From: Thalassobium sp. R2A62
GTDB lineage: Bacteria; Pseudomonadota; Alphaproteobacteria; Rhodobacterales; Rhodobacteraceae
NCBI RefSeq assembly: GCF_000161835.1
Contig: NZ_GG697169.2
Span: 2,546,575 to 2,610,574, forward strand
Direction of reading: 5' to 3'
Length of the DNA stretch: 64,000 bases
Program-made: the position numbers and the translations under genes
The notes under the pieces: generated by a model
What the model was told of the DNA's origin: nothing
Database searches by the model: none
Seen by the model: the letters and a program-made list of their open reading frames with translations, nothing else
Shown here: piece by piece, positions 29,045 to 37,696 of the stretch
How positions within the stretch are numbered: the stretch's first letter is position 1
How the letters are laid out: each line of letters opens with the position of its first letter

Positions 29045-30580
29045 ATGTCACAGCCTGCAACGGACAACCGCGCGATTGTGATTGGCGCGGGTCTTGGCGG
29101 GCTGGCGGCGGCCATGCGTCTGGGGGCCAAGGGCTATGCCGTCACTGTTCTGGACAAACTGGATCGCAGCGGCGGGCGGGGATCTTCGATTGGTCAAGAC
29201 GGGCACCGGTTTGATCTGGGGCCGACGATTGTGACGGTGCCGCAGGTGTTTGAAGACCTATGGTCAGATTGCGGGCGTGACTTTCGCGCAGATGTCAATC
29301 TGCGTCCGCTAGAGCCGTTTTACGAGGTGCGCTGGCCTGATGGTTCGACGTTTTCTGCAAGCTCCGACGATGACAAGATGTTGGCAGAGGTGGCCAAGCT
29401 GAACCCAGCGGATGTGGCGGGGTTCAAGCGGTTTTTGAAAGACAGCCGTGCGCGATATGTGGTGGGTTTTGAAGGCATGGTTGCCAAGCCGATGCACAGG
29501 CTTTGGGAAACGATCAAGGTCTTGCCGAAGTTCGCGCAGCTGCGGGCGGATCGGTCGATCTACGGGTTAGCGGCGGTGCGGGTGAAAGACGAGCGCTTGC
29601 GTATGGCGTTGTCGTTTCATCCGCTGTTCATTGGTGGTGATCCGATGCATGTAACCTCGATCTATGCGCTGGTGGCGCATTTAGAAAAAACCTACGGCGT
29701 ACATTACGCTATTGGCGGCGTACAAGCTATTGCCGATGCTATGGCCGACGTGGTGCGTTCGCAGGGCGGTGTTATTCGACATAAGACTGTGGTGGACGAG
29801 ATTGTTGTCACAGGCGGCGCTGCAAAGGCGGTTGTTCTGGATGACGGAAAGCAGTTGGACGCGCCGTTGATCGTTAGCAATGCGGATGCGGGGCACACCT
29901 ATGATCATTTGTTGCGCAACCATAGCAAGCGACGTTGGACGCGGGCGAAGTTGGGGCGCAAGCGGTGGTCGATGGGGCTCTATGTTTGGTATTTTGGCAC
30001 CAAAGGTACGGCGGACAAGTGGGCCGATGTCGGCCACCATACAATTGTGAACGGGCCGCGGTACAAGGGCTTGCTGCACGACATTTTTATGAAGGGCAAG
30101 CTGTCCGATGACATGAGCCTTTATGTGCATAGGCCCTCGGTCACCGATTCCACGGCGGCACCCAAAGGCGATGATACTTTCTATGTGCTGTCGCCTGTGC
30201 CGCATTTGGGTTGGGACAATGCGGTGGATTGGCAGATAGAAGAACCGATTTACCGCGCCAAGGTGGCAGCCGAGATTGAAAAGATCATACCCGGATTTCA
30301 GGACGATATAGTCACGGAAACAGTGTTCACGCCCGAGACGTTTCGTGATCGGTATCTAAGCCCGCATGGGTGTGGGTTTTCGTTAGAGCCGCGGATTTTA
30401 CAAAGCGCCTGGTTCCGGCCACATAACGTCAGCGAAGAGGCTAAGGGTTTGTATCTTGTCGGGGCGGGGACGCATCCGGGTGCGGGACTTCCTGGGGTTA
30501 TTTCAAGCGCCGAGGTGTTGGCTAAGCTGGTCCCAAACATGCCCGTGATTTCATCTAGTATAAAGTTGGCCGCAGAATGA
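29045..30580 (+). CDS. crtI: Phytoene desaturase (three-step, neurosporene-forming type)
   Basis: CrtI is an FAD-dependent desaturase that turns phytoene into neurosporene or lycopene. The 511-residue protein begins with the dinucleotide-binding motif VIGAGLGGLAAAMRLGAKGYAVTVLD (residues 11-36). It ends with the carotenoid-desaturase signature LYLVGAGTHPGAGLPGVISSAEVLAKL. It starts at ATG 29045 after an AGGGGGC site, and its stop overlaps the crtB ATG by four bases. With CrtC, D, F and A present, it is likely to feed the spheroidene route by three desaturations, but product specificity cannot be read from sequence. Confidence 0.96.
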   Translation: MSQPATDNRAIVIGAGLGGLAAAMRLGAKGYAVTVLDKLDRSGGRGSSIGQDGHRFDLGPTIVTVPQVFEDLWSDCGRDFRADVNLRPLEPFYEVRWPDGSTFSASSDDDKMLAEVAKLNPADVAGFKRFLKDSRARYVVGFEGMVAKPMHRLWETIKVLPKFAQLRADRSIYGLAAVRVKDERLRMALSFHPLFIGGDPMHVTSIYALVAHLEKTYGVHYAIGGVQAIADAMADVVRSQGGVIRHKTVVDEIVVTGGAAKAVVLDDGKQLDAPLIVSNADAGHTYDHLLRNHSKRRWTRAKLGRKRWSMGLYVWYFGTKGTADKWADVGHHTIVNGPRYKGLLHDIFMKGKLSDDMSLYVHRPSVTDSTAAPKGDDTFYVLSPVPHLGWDNAVDWQIEEPIYRAKVAAEIEKIIPGFQDDIVTETVFTPETFRDRYLSPHGCGFSLEPRILQSAWFRPHNVSEEAKGLYLVGAGTHPGAGLPGVISSAEVLAKLVPNMPVISSSIKLAAE

Positions 30581-31620
30581 TTGATCCCAATGATCTGGAA
30601 CATTGCCGCGATGTAATCCGCACGGGGTCGCTATCGTTTCATGCGGCATCCAAGCTACTGCCCGCGTCTGTACGCGACCCTGCGCTAGCGCTCTATGCTT
30701 TTTGCAGGTTGGCGGATGACGAGGTTGATGAAGGTGACAACAAAGCGCGCGCGGTGATTGATCTGCAAGAGCGGCTAGAGCTGGTCTATGCGGGCAAGCC
30801 GCGTAATGCCCCCGAAGATCGTGCCTTTGCGGCTGTGGTCGCAGACTTTGAGTTGCCCCGTGCTCTGCCAGAGGCATTGCTGGAAGGCCTGGCGTGGGAC
30901 GCGATTGAACAACAATACAACAGCCTTGCGGATTTGCGCGGATATTGTGCGCGTGTGGCGTCGGCTGTTGGTGCGATGATGTGCGTATTGATGCGCGTGC
31001 GCGATGCGGATGCGCTTGCGCGAGCTTGTGATTTGGGCGTAGCAATGCAACTCACGAATATTGCGCGAGATGTGGGTGAAGACGCGCGAATGGGGCGTAT
31101 CTACCTGCCGTTGGATTGGCTGAACGAGGCTGGTGTTGATCAAGGTGCTTTCTTGCGAAACCCGCAAGCGACACCCGAGATCAAGCAGATGGTGAAAACC
31201 ATGCTTGCGGATGCGCGGGCGCTTTATGTGAAATCTGAGGCGGGCATTGGCTCGCTGCCGGCGTCAGCGCGCACCGGCATTTTTGCGGCACGCTATATCT
31301 ATTCAGCGATCGGATCTGCGGTGGCTCGCAATGGTTACGATTCAATTACCTATCGCGGACGGTCCAGCAAGGCCCAGAAGGTTGCCTTGATCGGTAAATC
31401 CGCGTTGCGTGCTGGTGGTAGCATGGTGTTGCCGACCTCACCCATTTTATTCGCGCGTCCCTTGGATGAAGTGCAGTTCTTGGTGGATGCGGTGGCGACG
31501 AACCGGCCGCGTGCATCTGATTGGGGTACGGGGCGGGCGGGATCATTCCTAAGCGTGATGGCCGAGCTGAAAGCCCGCGAAACAGGAATTTCCGGCGGCA
31601 GCGTGGTAGCCGCAGAGTAA
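30577..31620 (+). CDS. crtB: 15-cis-phytoene synthase
   Basis: CrtB condenses two geranylgeranyl diphosphates into phytoene. The 347-residue protein carries the Asp-rich Mg-binding motifs of squalene/phytoene synthases: YAFCRLADDEVDEGD near 47-61 and LTNIARDVGEDARMGRIYLP near 161-180. It is translationally coupled to crtI (ATGA overlap) and followed 21 bases later by tspO. The crtI-crtB-tspO order equals that of Rhodobacter. Confidence 0.97.
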   Translation: MIDPNDLEHCRDVIRTGSLSFHAASKLLPASVRDPALALYAFCRLADDEVDEGDNKARAVIDLQERLELVYAGKPRNAPEDRAFAAVVADFELPRALPEALLEGLAWDAIEQQYNSLADLRGYCARVASAVGAMMCVLMRVRDADALARACDLGVAMQLTNIARDVGEDARMGRIYLPLDWLNEAGVDQGAFLRNPQATPEIKQMVKTMLADARALYVKSEAGIGSLPASARTGIFAARYIYSAIGSAVARNGYDSITYRGRSSKAQKVALIGKSALRAGGSMVLPTSPILFARPLDEVQFLVDAVATNRPRASDWGTGRAGSFLSVMAELKARETGISGGSVVAAE

Positions 31621-31641
31621 CACTTGCCTTAGGATGCGCGA

Positions 31642-32121
31642 ATGAATTTTACACTCTTCGCCCTATTTATAATCACGTGTTTTGGTGCTGGTGCCACAGG
31701 TGGGCTGTTTCCGCCGGGTGCGTGGTATCAAAGCCTGCACAAGCCGAGCTGGACGCCACCAAACTGGTTGTTTCCGATTATGTGGACCTCAATTTATGTG
31801 CTGATGTCATTTGCCGCAGCACGTGTCGCGATGCAGGCGGGCAGTGGTTATGCCATGGCGTTTTGGGCGGCGCAAATTGCGTTCAACACATTGTGGACGC
31901 CGATGTTCTTTGGCCTGCGCCGCCTGAAAGGTGCGTTGGTTGTGATGGCATTGCTATGGCTTTCGGTGTTCGGCTGCGTGATTACACATTGGCAATTGGA
32001 CACGTGGGCGGGGATCGCCTTTTTGCCCTATATAGCATGGGTCACAGTCGCCGGTATTTTGAATTATTCTGTTGCGACGTTGAACCCTGATGTGGCCCCT
32101 GTAGATCTATCTAAAATCTAG
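31642..32121 (+). CDS. tspO: TspO/MBR family tryptophan-rich sensory protein
   Basis: This 159-residue membrane protein has five transmembrane segments. Family marks are the stretch WYQSLHKPSWTPPNWLFPIMWTSIYVLM-like (positions about 28-55) and the Trp-rich middle AQIAFNTLWTPMFFGLRR. TspO (CrtK) binds porphyrins and, in Rhodobacter sphaeroides, acts as an oxygen-linked negative effector of photosynthesis genes. It ends the crtI-crtB operon. Its TAG stop and the TAG of the converging crtC share the palindrome CTAG. Confidence 0.95.
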   Translation: MNFTLFALFIITCFGAGATGGLFPPGAWYQSLHKPSWTPPNWLFPIMWTSIYVLMSFAAARVAMQAGSGYAMAFWAAQIAFNTLWTPMFFGLRRLKGALVVMALLWLSVFGCVITHWQLDTWAGIAFLPYIAWVTVAGILNYSVATLNPDVAPVDLSKI

Positions 32122-33050
32122 AACGTCCATTTGCCGCGGCGTGGCACGCGTGCGGCGAGCATGGATTTGATCACTGGATTGGCATAGCGCTGCAGGTCGA
32201 GTGCTTCGTGGACGCCTTGCACGATCTCGCCATCAATGTGGGTTTCTACTACACTGCGGGAATAAAATGGTGCGTCTAACATGGCTTTGACTTGGCGCGG
32301 TGTTGTGCCTGCGTCGGCGCGCGTGTCACGGGGCAGGCCCCACAGCGTACGCTTGAACGGGGTTTGCGGTGGGCCTGAGACATGAGCTGCGGTGCCGTCT
32401 GGGGCAAAGCTGATTGCGGTGTCGAGCGTTGTGCCATCGGTGCGTTTCGCGTCGTAGAAACAGGTCGCTCCTGCGGCAGTAGGATAGCGCGCCCAAGTCC
32501 ATGTGTTGAAATCCGCTTCTAAAGGCCTCGTGCCAAAGTTGCTGTCGAAGTAGCCGTGACCTTCGAACTGCCAACCGTCTGCTTCGAGGTCGACATTGAT
32601 CCGTGCGGTAGGGGCAAAGGGCCGCCAGACATGCGCGCCATCCAGGGTGAGGGGTAGTTCCACTTGTGTGATCGCCGAAGGGGTCAGGGTGATGGTGCCG
32701 CGCATGCGCGAGATCAGCGGCAGCGAGGAAATTTCGTTGATGTCGATCACCAGATCCTTGCCGGTCCATGTCATGGATGACGGGCCGACTTGTAACGTGT
32801 CGTGGGATTGGCGCAAGGCGCTGGAGCCACGGTCGGTCATCGCGAAACGCCCACCTTTTCCGTAGGTAGCCACGTTGATGCAACAGTGGTTTGTCGGGTC
32901 GCTGCGGCCAGACCACGCGTACCAAGGCGAGAATACTGACCCGATGAAGCCGATGATCGATACAGCCCGCAAGCCGTCATCGCTGACCCCGTCGATATAC
33001 CACCATGCGTAACCACCCGGCGGTACGTCTATATTGAAGGCAGGTCTTTC
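32118..33050 (-). CDS. crtC: Hydroxyneurosporene synthase (carotenoid 1,2-hydratase); start unclear
   Basis: CrtC adds water across the C-1,2 double bond of neurosporene. Homology begins at about 33050 (ERPAFNIDVPPGGYAWWYIDGVSDDG) and includes IGSVFSPWYAWSGRSDPTNHCCINVATYG, the family core. The end coordinate marks where homology begins, not a start codon. In this frame there is no ATG, GTG, TTG or CTG between 33050 and 33323; the only canonical upstream start is ATG 33326, which would overlap crtD by 298 bases. Either a rare start codon such as ATA or ATC is used, or a base is missing near the crtD end. It follows crtD in one operon. Confidence 0.88.
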   Translation of the reverse strand, partial: ERPAFNIDVPPGGYAWWYIDGVSDDGLRAVSIIGFIGSVFSPWYAWSGRSDPTNHCCINVATYGKGGRFAMTDRGSSALRQSHDTLQVGPSSMTWTGKDLVIDINEISSLPLISRMRGTITLTPSAITQVELPLTLDGAHVWRPFAPTARINVDLEADGWQFEGHGYFDSNFGTRPLEADFNTWTWARYPTAAGATCFYDAKRTDGTTLDTAISFAPDGTAAHVSGPPQTPFKRTLWGLPRDTRADAGTTPRQVKAMLDAPFYSRSVVETHIDGEIVQGVHEALDLQRYANPVIKSMLAARVPRRGKWTF

Positions 33051-34495
33051 AAGATCGCCGCGACCGCGTGGTGCGCGGATAACACAGCCATCGGCACCCC
33101 CGCCCCTGGATGCGCACCGCCGCCAGTCAGGTATAACCCCCGCAGAGACGTGCGCGCTTTGGGGCGTTTGAATGCGGCCATCATCCCATGTGGGGACCGC
33201 CCGTAAAGCGACCCTTGCGAGGCTGGAAACATTTGGGCGAAGTCCTGAGGCTGGGTCACGCCTTGGGGTGTTGGCGAGAAGGTCAGCCCGTACTGGGAAA
33301 GCCGGTCTAAGATCAGTGTCTGACATGTGTGTCTCGCTTTATCAGTTGTGGCGGGGGGGCTGTTAAGAATGACCTCGAACCGTTCGGCACCTGTAGGCGT
33401 GCAGTCGGTGAAGCGGTCTTGGGCGCAGACATAAAGAGTGGGGTCTGTTTGCGGTTGGTTGTTAACCAAGGGCGCATATTCGTGGTGCGGATCGGTCGCG
33501 AAAAAGACATTGTGCGCCGACAGTTCTACCCCTTTGGGAATCGCCGCAAACGACATGACGCTAGCTGATAGGCTGCGCGGCTCGACCGCAGTATTTGGGA
33601 AGCTGTTTTCAACGGCAGGGCCAAGAAGACCTGTCGTCAATGCGCGCGGATCGCCATTGAATAACACCGCGTCGACAACATGGCGCGCGTCCGATGTGTG
33701 AACCGCACGGGCCGTTCCCGATTGCCCCTCGATGCGGGTGATCTGGCTGTTGTAGTGAAAGGTCGCACCAAGTGACATTGCGCATTTTTCAATCGCGTGG
33801 GCCAGTCGATGCATGCCACCTTTGACGTGCCACACGCCTTGCGCCTCGGCATGCCAAATCAAACTAAGGAGTGCAGGCGATGCGTTCGGCAGGCCGCCGA
33901 CATAGGTCGCGTAGCGCGCGAAAAGCTGGGCCAAGCGCGGATCTGTGAACTGCTGTTGCAAGGATCTCGACAGGCTACGCAGCGGGTCCAATGCGGGAAT
34001 CAGGGCCGGGTTTGTTGCAACGACGCGGGCCAAACCAGCGATAGTGGGTGCCGCTGATTGCATCATGCTCGGGTTGAAGGCGTCAAAGAGTTTTGCTGCG
34101 CGGTGCGCGAATCCTCTGAACTCTTGCGCGGATTTTGCGCCGAATGCAGTGCGAATGTTTTGGGCGCTGGCGGTGTGATCTTGCATCAGGTCCAGCCTCG
34201 TACCGTCAGGCCAGAAATGTCGCGCAAGCGTGTTTTGCGGCACCATGGTAACGTGGTCTTCAAGTGCAAGCCCCGCGTCTGAAAACAAGGTGTCAAACAC
34301 AGGTTTTAGTGTCAAAACAGTGGGGCCTGCATCGATGGGGCCGGCCACACTTGGCACGGTGCGCATCTTGCCGCCAGGGGTTGCATGACGTTCAAAAACC
34401 GTGACCGCCGCACCGCTGTGGGCCAAACGCAATGCAGCGGCAAGACCGCCAATGCCGGCGCCGATAATTGCGATACGTGGCGCGCCTTTGGTCAA
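33029..34495 (-). CDS. crtD: Methoxyneurosporene (hydroxyneurosporene) desaturase
   Basis: CrtD introduces the C-3,4 double bond after hydration/methylation in spheroidene synthesis. The 488-residue FAD protein starts IAIIGAGIGGLAAALRLAHSGAAVTVFERH (dinucleotide-binding motif) and ends LYLTGGGAHPGAGVPMAVLSAHHAVAAIL, the family signature. The start is TTG at 34495, chosen because AAAGGAA stands nine bases before it and the binding motif follows at once. It diverges from crtE across a region with two PpsR-type sites and is coupled to crtC downstream. Confidence 0.94.
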   Translation of the reverse strand: MTKGAPRIAIIGAGIGGLAAALRLAHSGAAVTVFERHATPGGKMRTVPSVAGPIDAGPTVLTLKPVFDTLFSDAGLALEDHVTMVPQNTLARHFWPDGTRLDLMQDHTASAQNIRTAFGAKSAQEFRGFAHRAAKLFDAFNPSMMQSAAPTIAGLARVVATNPALIPALDPLRSLSRSLQQQFTDPRLAQLFARYATYVGGLPNASPALLSLIWHAEAQGVWHVKGGMHRLAHAIEKCAMSLGATFHYNSQITRIEGQSGTARAVHTSDARHVVDAVLFNGDPRALTTGLLGPAVENSFPNTAVEPRSLSASVMSFAAIPKGVELSAHNVFFATDPHHEYAPLVNNQPQTDPTLYVCAQDRFTDCTPTGAERFEVILNSPPATTDKARHTCQTLILDRLSQYGLTFSPTPQGVTQPQDFAQMFPASQGSLYGRSPHGMMAAFKRPKARTSLRGLYLTGGGAHPGAGVPMAVLSAHHAVAAILKDLPSI

Positions 34496-34544
34496 GTGGT
34501 GCAGTTCCTTTGCAAAGCTTCGGGATTGACAGGTGAGTGCAATC

Positions 34545-34562
34545 TGTCCAGATTAGTTTACA
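34545..34562. promoter_or_regulatory. PpsR/CrtJ-type operator 1, crtD/crtE
   Basis: TGTCCAGATTAGTTTACA is an exact TGT-N12-ACA match, 49 bases from the crtD start and seven bases from the next site. Confidence 0.75.
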
Positions 34563-34569
34563 TATGATA

Positions 34570-34587
34570 TGTCATCAAGTGCTTACA
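34570..34587. promoter_or_regulatory. PpsR/CrtJ-type operator 2, crtD/crtE
   Basis: TGTCATCAAGTGCTTACA is an exact TGT-N12-ACA match. With the site at 34545-34562 it forms a close tandem pair, the arrangement on which PpsR/CrtJ binds cooperatively. Confidence 0.75.
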
Positions 34588-34624
34588 TAGTGATGGCAAG
34601 ATCAGCTGACACGAGGAGTGGCCA

Positions 34625-35512
34625 ATGGCGTTCACCGCCCGTATTGAAACTGCAATTCAAAGTGCCATTGCAGGAGGGCAGACGGCACCTTCGCCGGGTA
34701 AGCTTGCATCGGCTTTGCATTACGCGGTGACACCCGGTGGTGCGCGGATCAGGCCTACGATTTTGCTCAGTGTGGCTTCTGCCTGTGGGGATGATATGCC
34801 CAAACTGGCTGATGCGGCCGCGGCGGCACTTGAGCTGATCCATTGCGCGTCGTTGGTTCATGATGACCTGCCTTGCTTTGACGATGCCGACACGCGGCGT
34901 GGTAAACCTGCGGTGCATCGTGCTTTTGGTGAGCCGCTGGCGGTGCTGACCGGAGACAGCCTTATCGTGATGGCGTTCACTGTCTTGACGCAAAGCGCGC
35001 ATCTACATCCAACGCGTGCGATTGAATTGATGAAGGTGTTAGCAGAGCGCACCGGCATGCCTAATGGGATTTGCGCTGGGCAAGGGTGGGAAAGCGAAGA
35101 TCAGATTGATCTATCGGCGTATCACCGAGCCAAGACCGGAGCCTTGTTTATTGCAGCGACCCAAATGGGTGCGATTGCGGCTGGCCAAGATGGAGCGCCT
35201 TGGGATGAGTTGGGCGCGCGCATTGGCGAGGCGTTCCAAGTGGCCGATGATCTGCGTGATGCGCTTTATGACCAGGCGACATTGGGCAAGCCTGTGGGTC
35301 AGGATGATCTGCATGGGCGCCCGAACGCTGTGGCTGAACTGGGAGTCGAAGGGGCGATTGCACGGATGAAAGACATCTTAAGTGGTGCGATTGCGTCTAT
35401 CCCAAAATGCCCTGGTGAGGCGATGTTGGCCAAGATGGTCAACGCGCAGGCAGAGATGCTGACACCGATGAAATGGCGCAGCACCAAGCATAGCACTGTA
35501 CCCGGTGAATAA
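34625..35512 (+). CDS. crtE: Geranylgeranyl diphosphate synthase
   Basis: CrtE extends farnesyl diphosphate to the C20 precursor of phytoene and of the bacteriochlorophyll tail. The 295-residue prenyltransferase has the first Asp-rich motif HDDLPCFDDADTRRGK near residues 79-94 and the second AFQVADDLRDALYD near 201-214. The ATG is preceded by GAGGAGTGG. The crtF ATG follows the stop codon with no gap. The start region carries two PpsR-type sites shared with crtD. Confidence 0.96.
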   Translation: MAFTARIETAIQSAIAGGQTAPSPGKLASALHYAVTPGGARIRPTILLSVASACGDDMPKLADAAAAALELIHCASLVHDDLPCFDDADTRRGKPAVHRAFGEPLAVLTGDSLIVMAFTVLTQSAHLHPTRAIELMKVLAERTGMPNGICAGQGWESEDQIDLSAYHRAKTGALFIAATQMGAIAAGQDGAPWDELGARIGEAFQVADDLRDALYDQATLGKPVGQDDLHGRPNAVAELGVEGAIARMKDILSGAIASIPKCPGEAMLAKMVNAQAEMLTPMKWRSTKHSTVPGE

Positions 35513-36652
35513 ATGACCGATATGCCTGACAGCGGTGGTGCACCACGTATGCGGGGGTGGGCGGCGCGGCTGATTGCATCGCGCAAGTTCCAGAAATGGG
35601 CAGCGGCGTTTCGCCCGACGCGGGGCATTGTGCGGCGCGAAGGTGAGGCGCTTTTTGACCTGCTCTCAGGGTTTTGCCAAAGTCAGGTGCTGATGGCCTT
35701 GGTCCAGTTTGAAATTCCACAGATGCTGCTGGTAGGGCCGTTGACGGCCGAAGTTTTGGCGACACGCTGTGATGTGCCACATCCGCGCATGGTAATTCTG
35801 ATGCGGGCGGCCGAGGCCCTCAAGCTGGTCAAGCAAAAGCGCGGAGGACGGTACGTTTTGGCGCGGCGTGGTGCCGCTTTGGCCGGCGTGCCGGGTCTTA
35901 CAGCGATGATCAAGCACCATGAAATTTTGTACCGCGATCTGGCTGACCCCGCCGCGTTTTTTCGCGGTGAGACAAAGACCGAGCTGGCTGATTTCTGGCC
36001 TTACGTCTTTGGCGGAGAGATGGATGCCGCAGTCGCCAACACTTATTCGGATCTAATGGCGCAAAGCCAAGAGTTGGTCGCAGATGACACGTTGCGGACG
36101 CTTGATTTCTCGGACGTGACCACCTTTCTTGATGTGGGCGGTGGGTCCGGTGCGTTCTTGGAAAAGGTCGGGCGGGCATATCCAAAGCTCAATCTGGTTT
36201 TGTTTGATTTACCAGAGGTCGCACCTACGGCGGCGCCGCGATTTGCGGCGGCTGGCATGTCAGCGCGCGCGCGCATTGAGGGGGGATCGTTTATCAACGA
36301 CCCGATTCCCCAAGGTGCCGATGCAATCAGTTTGGTGCGGGTGTTGTACGATCATTCTGATACGACTGTTGCGGCTTTATTGTCTAAGTGTTTTGACAGT
36401 CTGCCGGAGGGCGGACTGCTTTACATTTCCGAACCAATGTCAGGCGGTGATACGCCCGAGCGCGCAGGCGACGTATATTTCGCCCTTTATACATTGGCGA
36501 TGCAGACCGGCAAAGCGCGGTCGATAGCTGAAATCTCGGCGCTTTGTGCTGCGGCTGGGTTCGAAGTTGTGCAGACGCCCATCCCATTTCGCCCGTTCGT
36601 GACGTGTTGTTTGGTGGCGCGCAAGGCTGGGCTTTCGCAAAGTGTCAATTAA
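35513..36652 (+). CDS. crtF: Hydroxyneurosporene O-methyltransferase
   Basis: CrtF methylates the 1-hydroxy group of demethylspheroidene-type carotenoids with S-adenosylmethionine. The 379-residue protein has a dimerisation/winged-helix half and a C-terminal class I methyltransferase domain. The SAM motif is VTTFLDVGGGSGAFLEKVGR near residues 202-221, and LVRVLYDHSDTTVAALL follows near 270. Its ATG abuts the crtE stop. Its own stop codon (36650-36652) lies inside a PpsR-type palindrome that serves the bchC promoter. Confidence 0.94.
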   Translation: MTDMPDSGGAPRMRGWAARLIASRKFQKWAAAFRPTRGIVRREGEALFDLLSGFCQSQVLMALVQFEIPQMLLVGPLTAEVLATRCDVPHPRMVILMRAAEALKLVKQKRGGRYVLARRGAALAGVPGLTAMIKHHEILYRDLADPAAFFRGETKTELADFWPYVFGGEMDAAVANTYSDLMAQSQELVADDTLRTLDFSDVTTFLDVGGGSGAFLEKVGRAYPKLNLVLFDLPEVAPTAAPRFAAAGMSARARIEGGSFINDPIPQGADAISLVRVLYDHSDTTVAALLSKCFDSLPEGGLLYISEPMSGGDTPERAGDVYFALYTLAMQTGKARSIAEISALCAAAGFEVVQTPIPFRPFVTCCLVARKAGLSQSVN

Positions 36653-36660
36653 TATTGACA
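36643..36660. promoter_or_regulatory. PpsR/CrtJ-type operator 1 of bchC, overlapping the crtF stop
   Basis: TGTCAATTAATATTGACA is a perfect TGT-N12-ACA site; the whole 18-mer is a perfect palindrome. It overlaps the last codons and TAA stop of crtF, and lies eight bases from the next site, the classical PpsR spacing. Confidence 0.85.
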
Positions 36661-36668
36661 CAAAGTAG

Positions 36669-36686
36669 TGTCCTACTTACGCTACA
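36669..36686. promoter_or_regulatory. PpsR/CrtJ-type operator 2 of bchC
   Basis: TGTCCTACTTACGCTACA is an exact TGT-N12-ACA match, 68 bases upstream of the bchC start. It lies one 8-base spacer from the preceding site. Confidence 0.82.
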
Positions 36687-36754
36687 CATAAGACATGCTG
36701 TCGCACCACTGAGTCTTTGTCGACCGGTGTAGGCAAGCAAGAAGGGGAGCCGCT

Positions 36755-37696
36755 TTGCAAACCACAGCCGTTATTCTGAAAGGTCCGCGTGATCTTGGAT
36801 TGGATATGCTGGATATCACGGCCCCTGCGGCTGGTGATGTGGTGGTGCGGATCAACCATTCTGGAATTTCAACAGGCACAGAAAAGCTGTTCTGGTCAGG
36901 CGATATGCCGCCGTTCCCCGGCATGGGCTATCCACTGGTGCCAGGTTACGAGGCGACCGGAGAGGTCGTCGAGGTCAGTAGTGGAAGTCAGTATAATGTC
37001 GGCGACACGGTGTTTGTGCCGGGTGCCAATTGCTACGAAGGTGCGTTCGGTCTGTTTGGCGGTGCCGCCCGATTGCTGGTGAGCTCTGAAGACCGCGTGA
37101 CGAAAATTGATAGTGGTCTTGGTGCCGAAGGTGCGTTGCTTGCCCTTGCCGCGACTGCGCGCCACGCGATGGCGGGGCAGGGCAAAGCGGTGCCTGATCT
37201 GATTGTTGGACACGGAGTACTTGGACGGCTGCTTGCACGGTTAACTGTTGCCGCTGGTGCGCCAGCACCGACAGTTTGGGAAATTGATCCTGCACGCCGA
37301 AGCGGTGCCGTTGGTTATGCCGTGATCGATCCCGAAACGGACGAGCGCCACGACTACACTTCTATCTACGATGCATCTGGGTCGGCTGCAGTGTTGCCAC
37401 AACTGATTGGGCGGATCGCTAAGGGTGGCGAGATCGTTTTGGCTGGGTTCTACACCGATCCCATCAGCTTTGCATTTCCACCGGCCTTTATGAAAGAGGC
37501 GCGGTTCCGCATCGCAGCTGAATGGAACAAGCATGATCTGACAGCCACGCGCGCGCTTGTTGAAAGCGGAAGCCTTAGCCTTGGCGGATTGATCACCCAC
37601 ACATCAAAGGCAGCCGACGCGACGCGCGCCTACGAGACGGCGTTCAGTGATCCGGCGTGCCTGAAAATGATGTTAAATTGGAAGGACGCATCGTGA
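36755..37696 (+). CDS. bchC: Bacteriochlorophyllide a dehydrogenase (BchC)
   Basis: BchC oxidises 3-hydroxyethyl bacteriochlorophyllide a to the 3-acetyl form, the last ring step before the tail is attached. The 313-residue protein is a zinc-type medium-chain dehydrogenase relative, with [35 protein letters not shown]-like blocks near 34-68 and an NAD-binding region near 145-180. The start is TTG at 36755 behind GGGGAG. It is the first gene of the rightward bchC-X-Y-Z-puf operon and carries two PpsR-type sites upstream. Its stop overlaps the bchX GTG. Confidence 0.94.
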   Translation: MQTTAVILKGPRDLGLDMLDITAPAAGDVVVRINHSGISTGTEKLFWSGDMPPFPGMGYPLVPGYEATGEVVEVSSGSQYNVGDTVFVPGANCYEGAFGLFGGAARLLVSSEDRVTKIDSGLGAEGALLALAATARHAMAGQGKAVPDLIVGHGVLGRLLARLTVAAGAPAPTVWEIDPARRSGAVGYAVIDPETDERHDYTSIYDASGSAAVLPQLIGRIAKGGEIVLAGFYTDPISFAFPPAFMKEARFRIAAEWNKHDLTATRALVESGSLSLGGLITHTSKAADATRAYETAFSDPACLKMMLNWKDAS

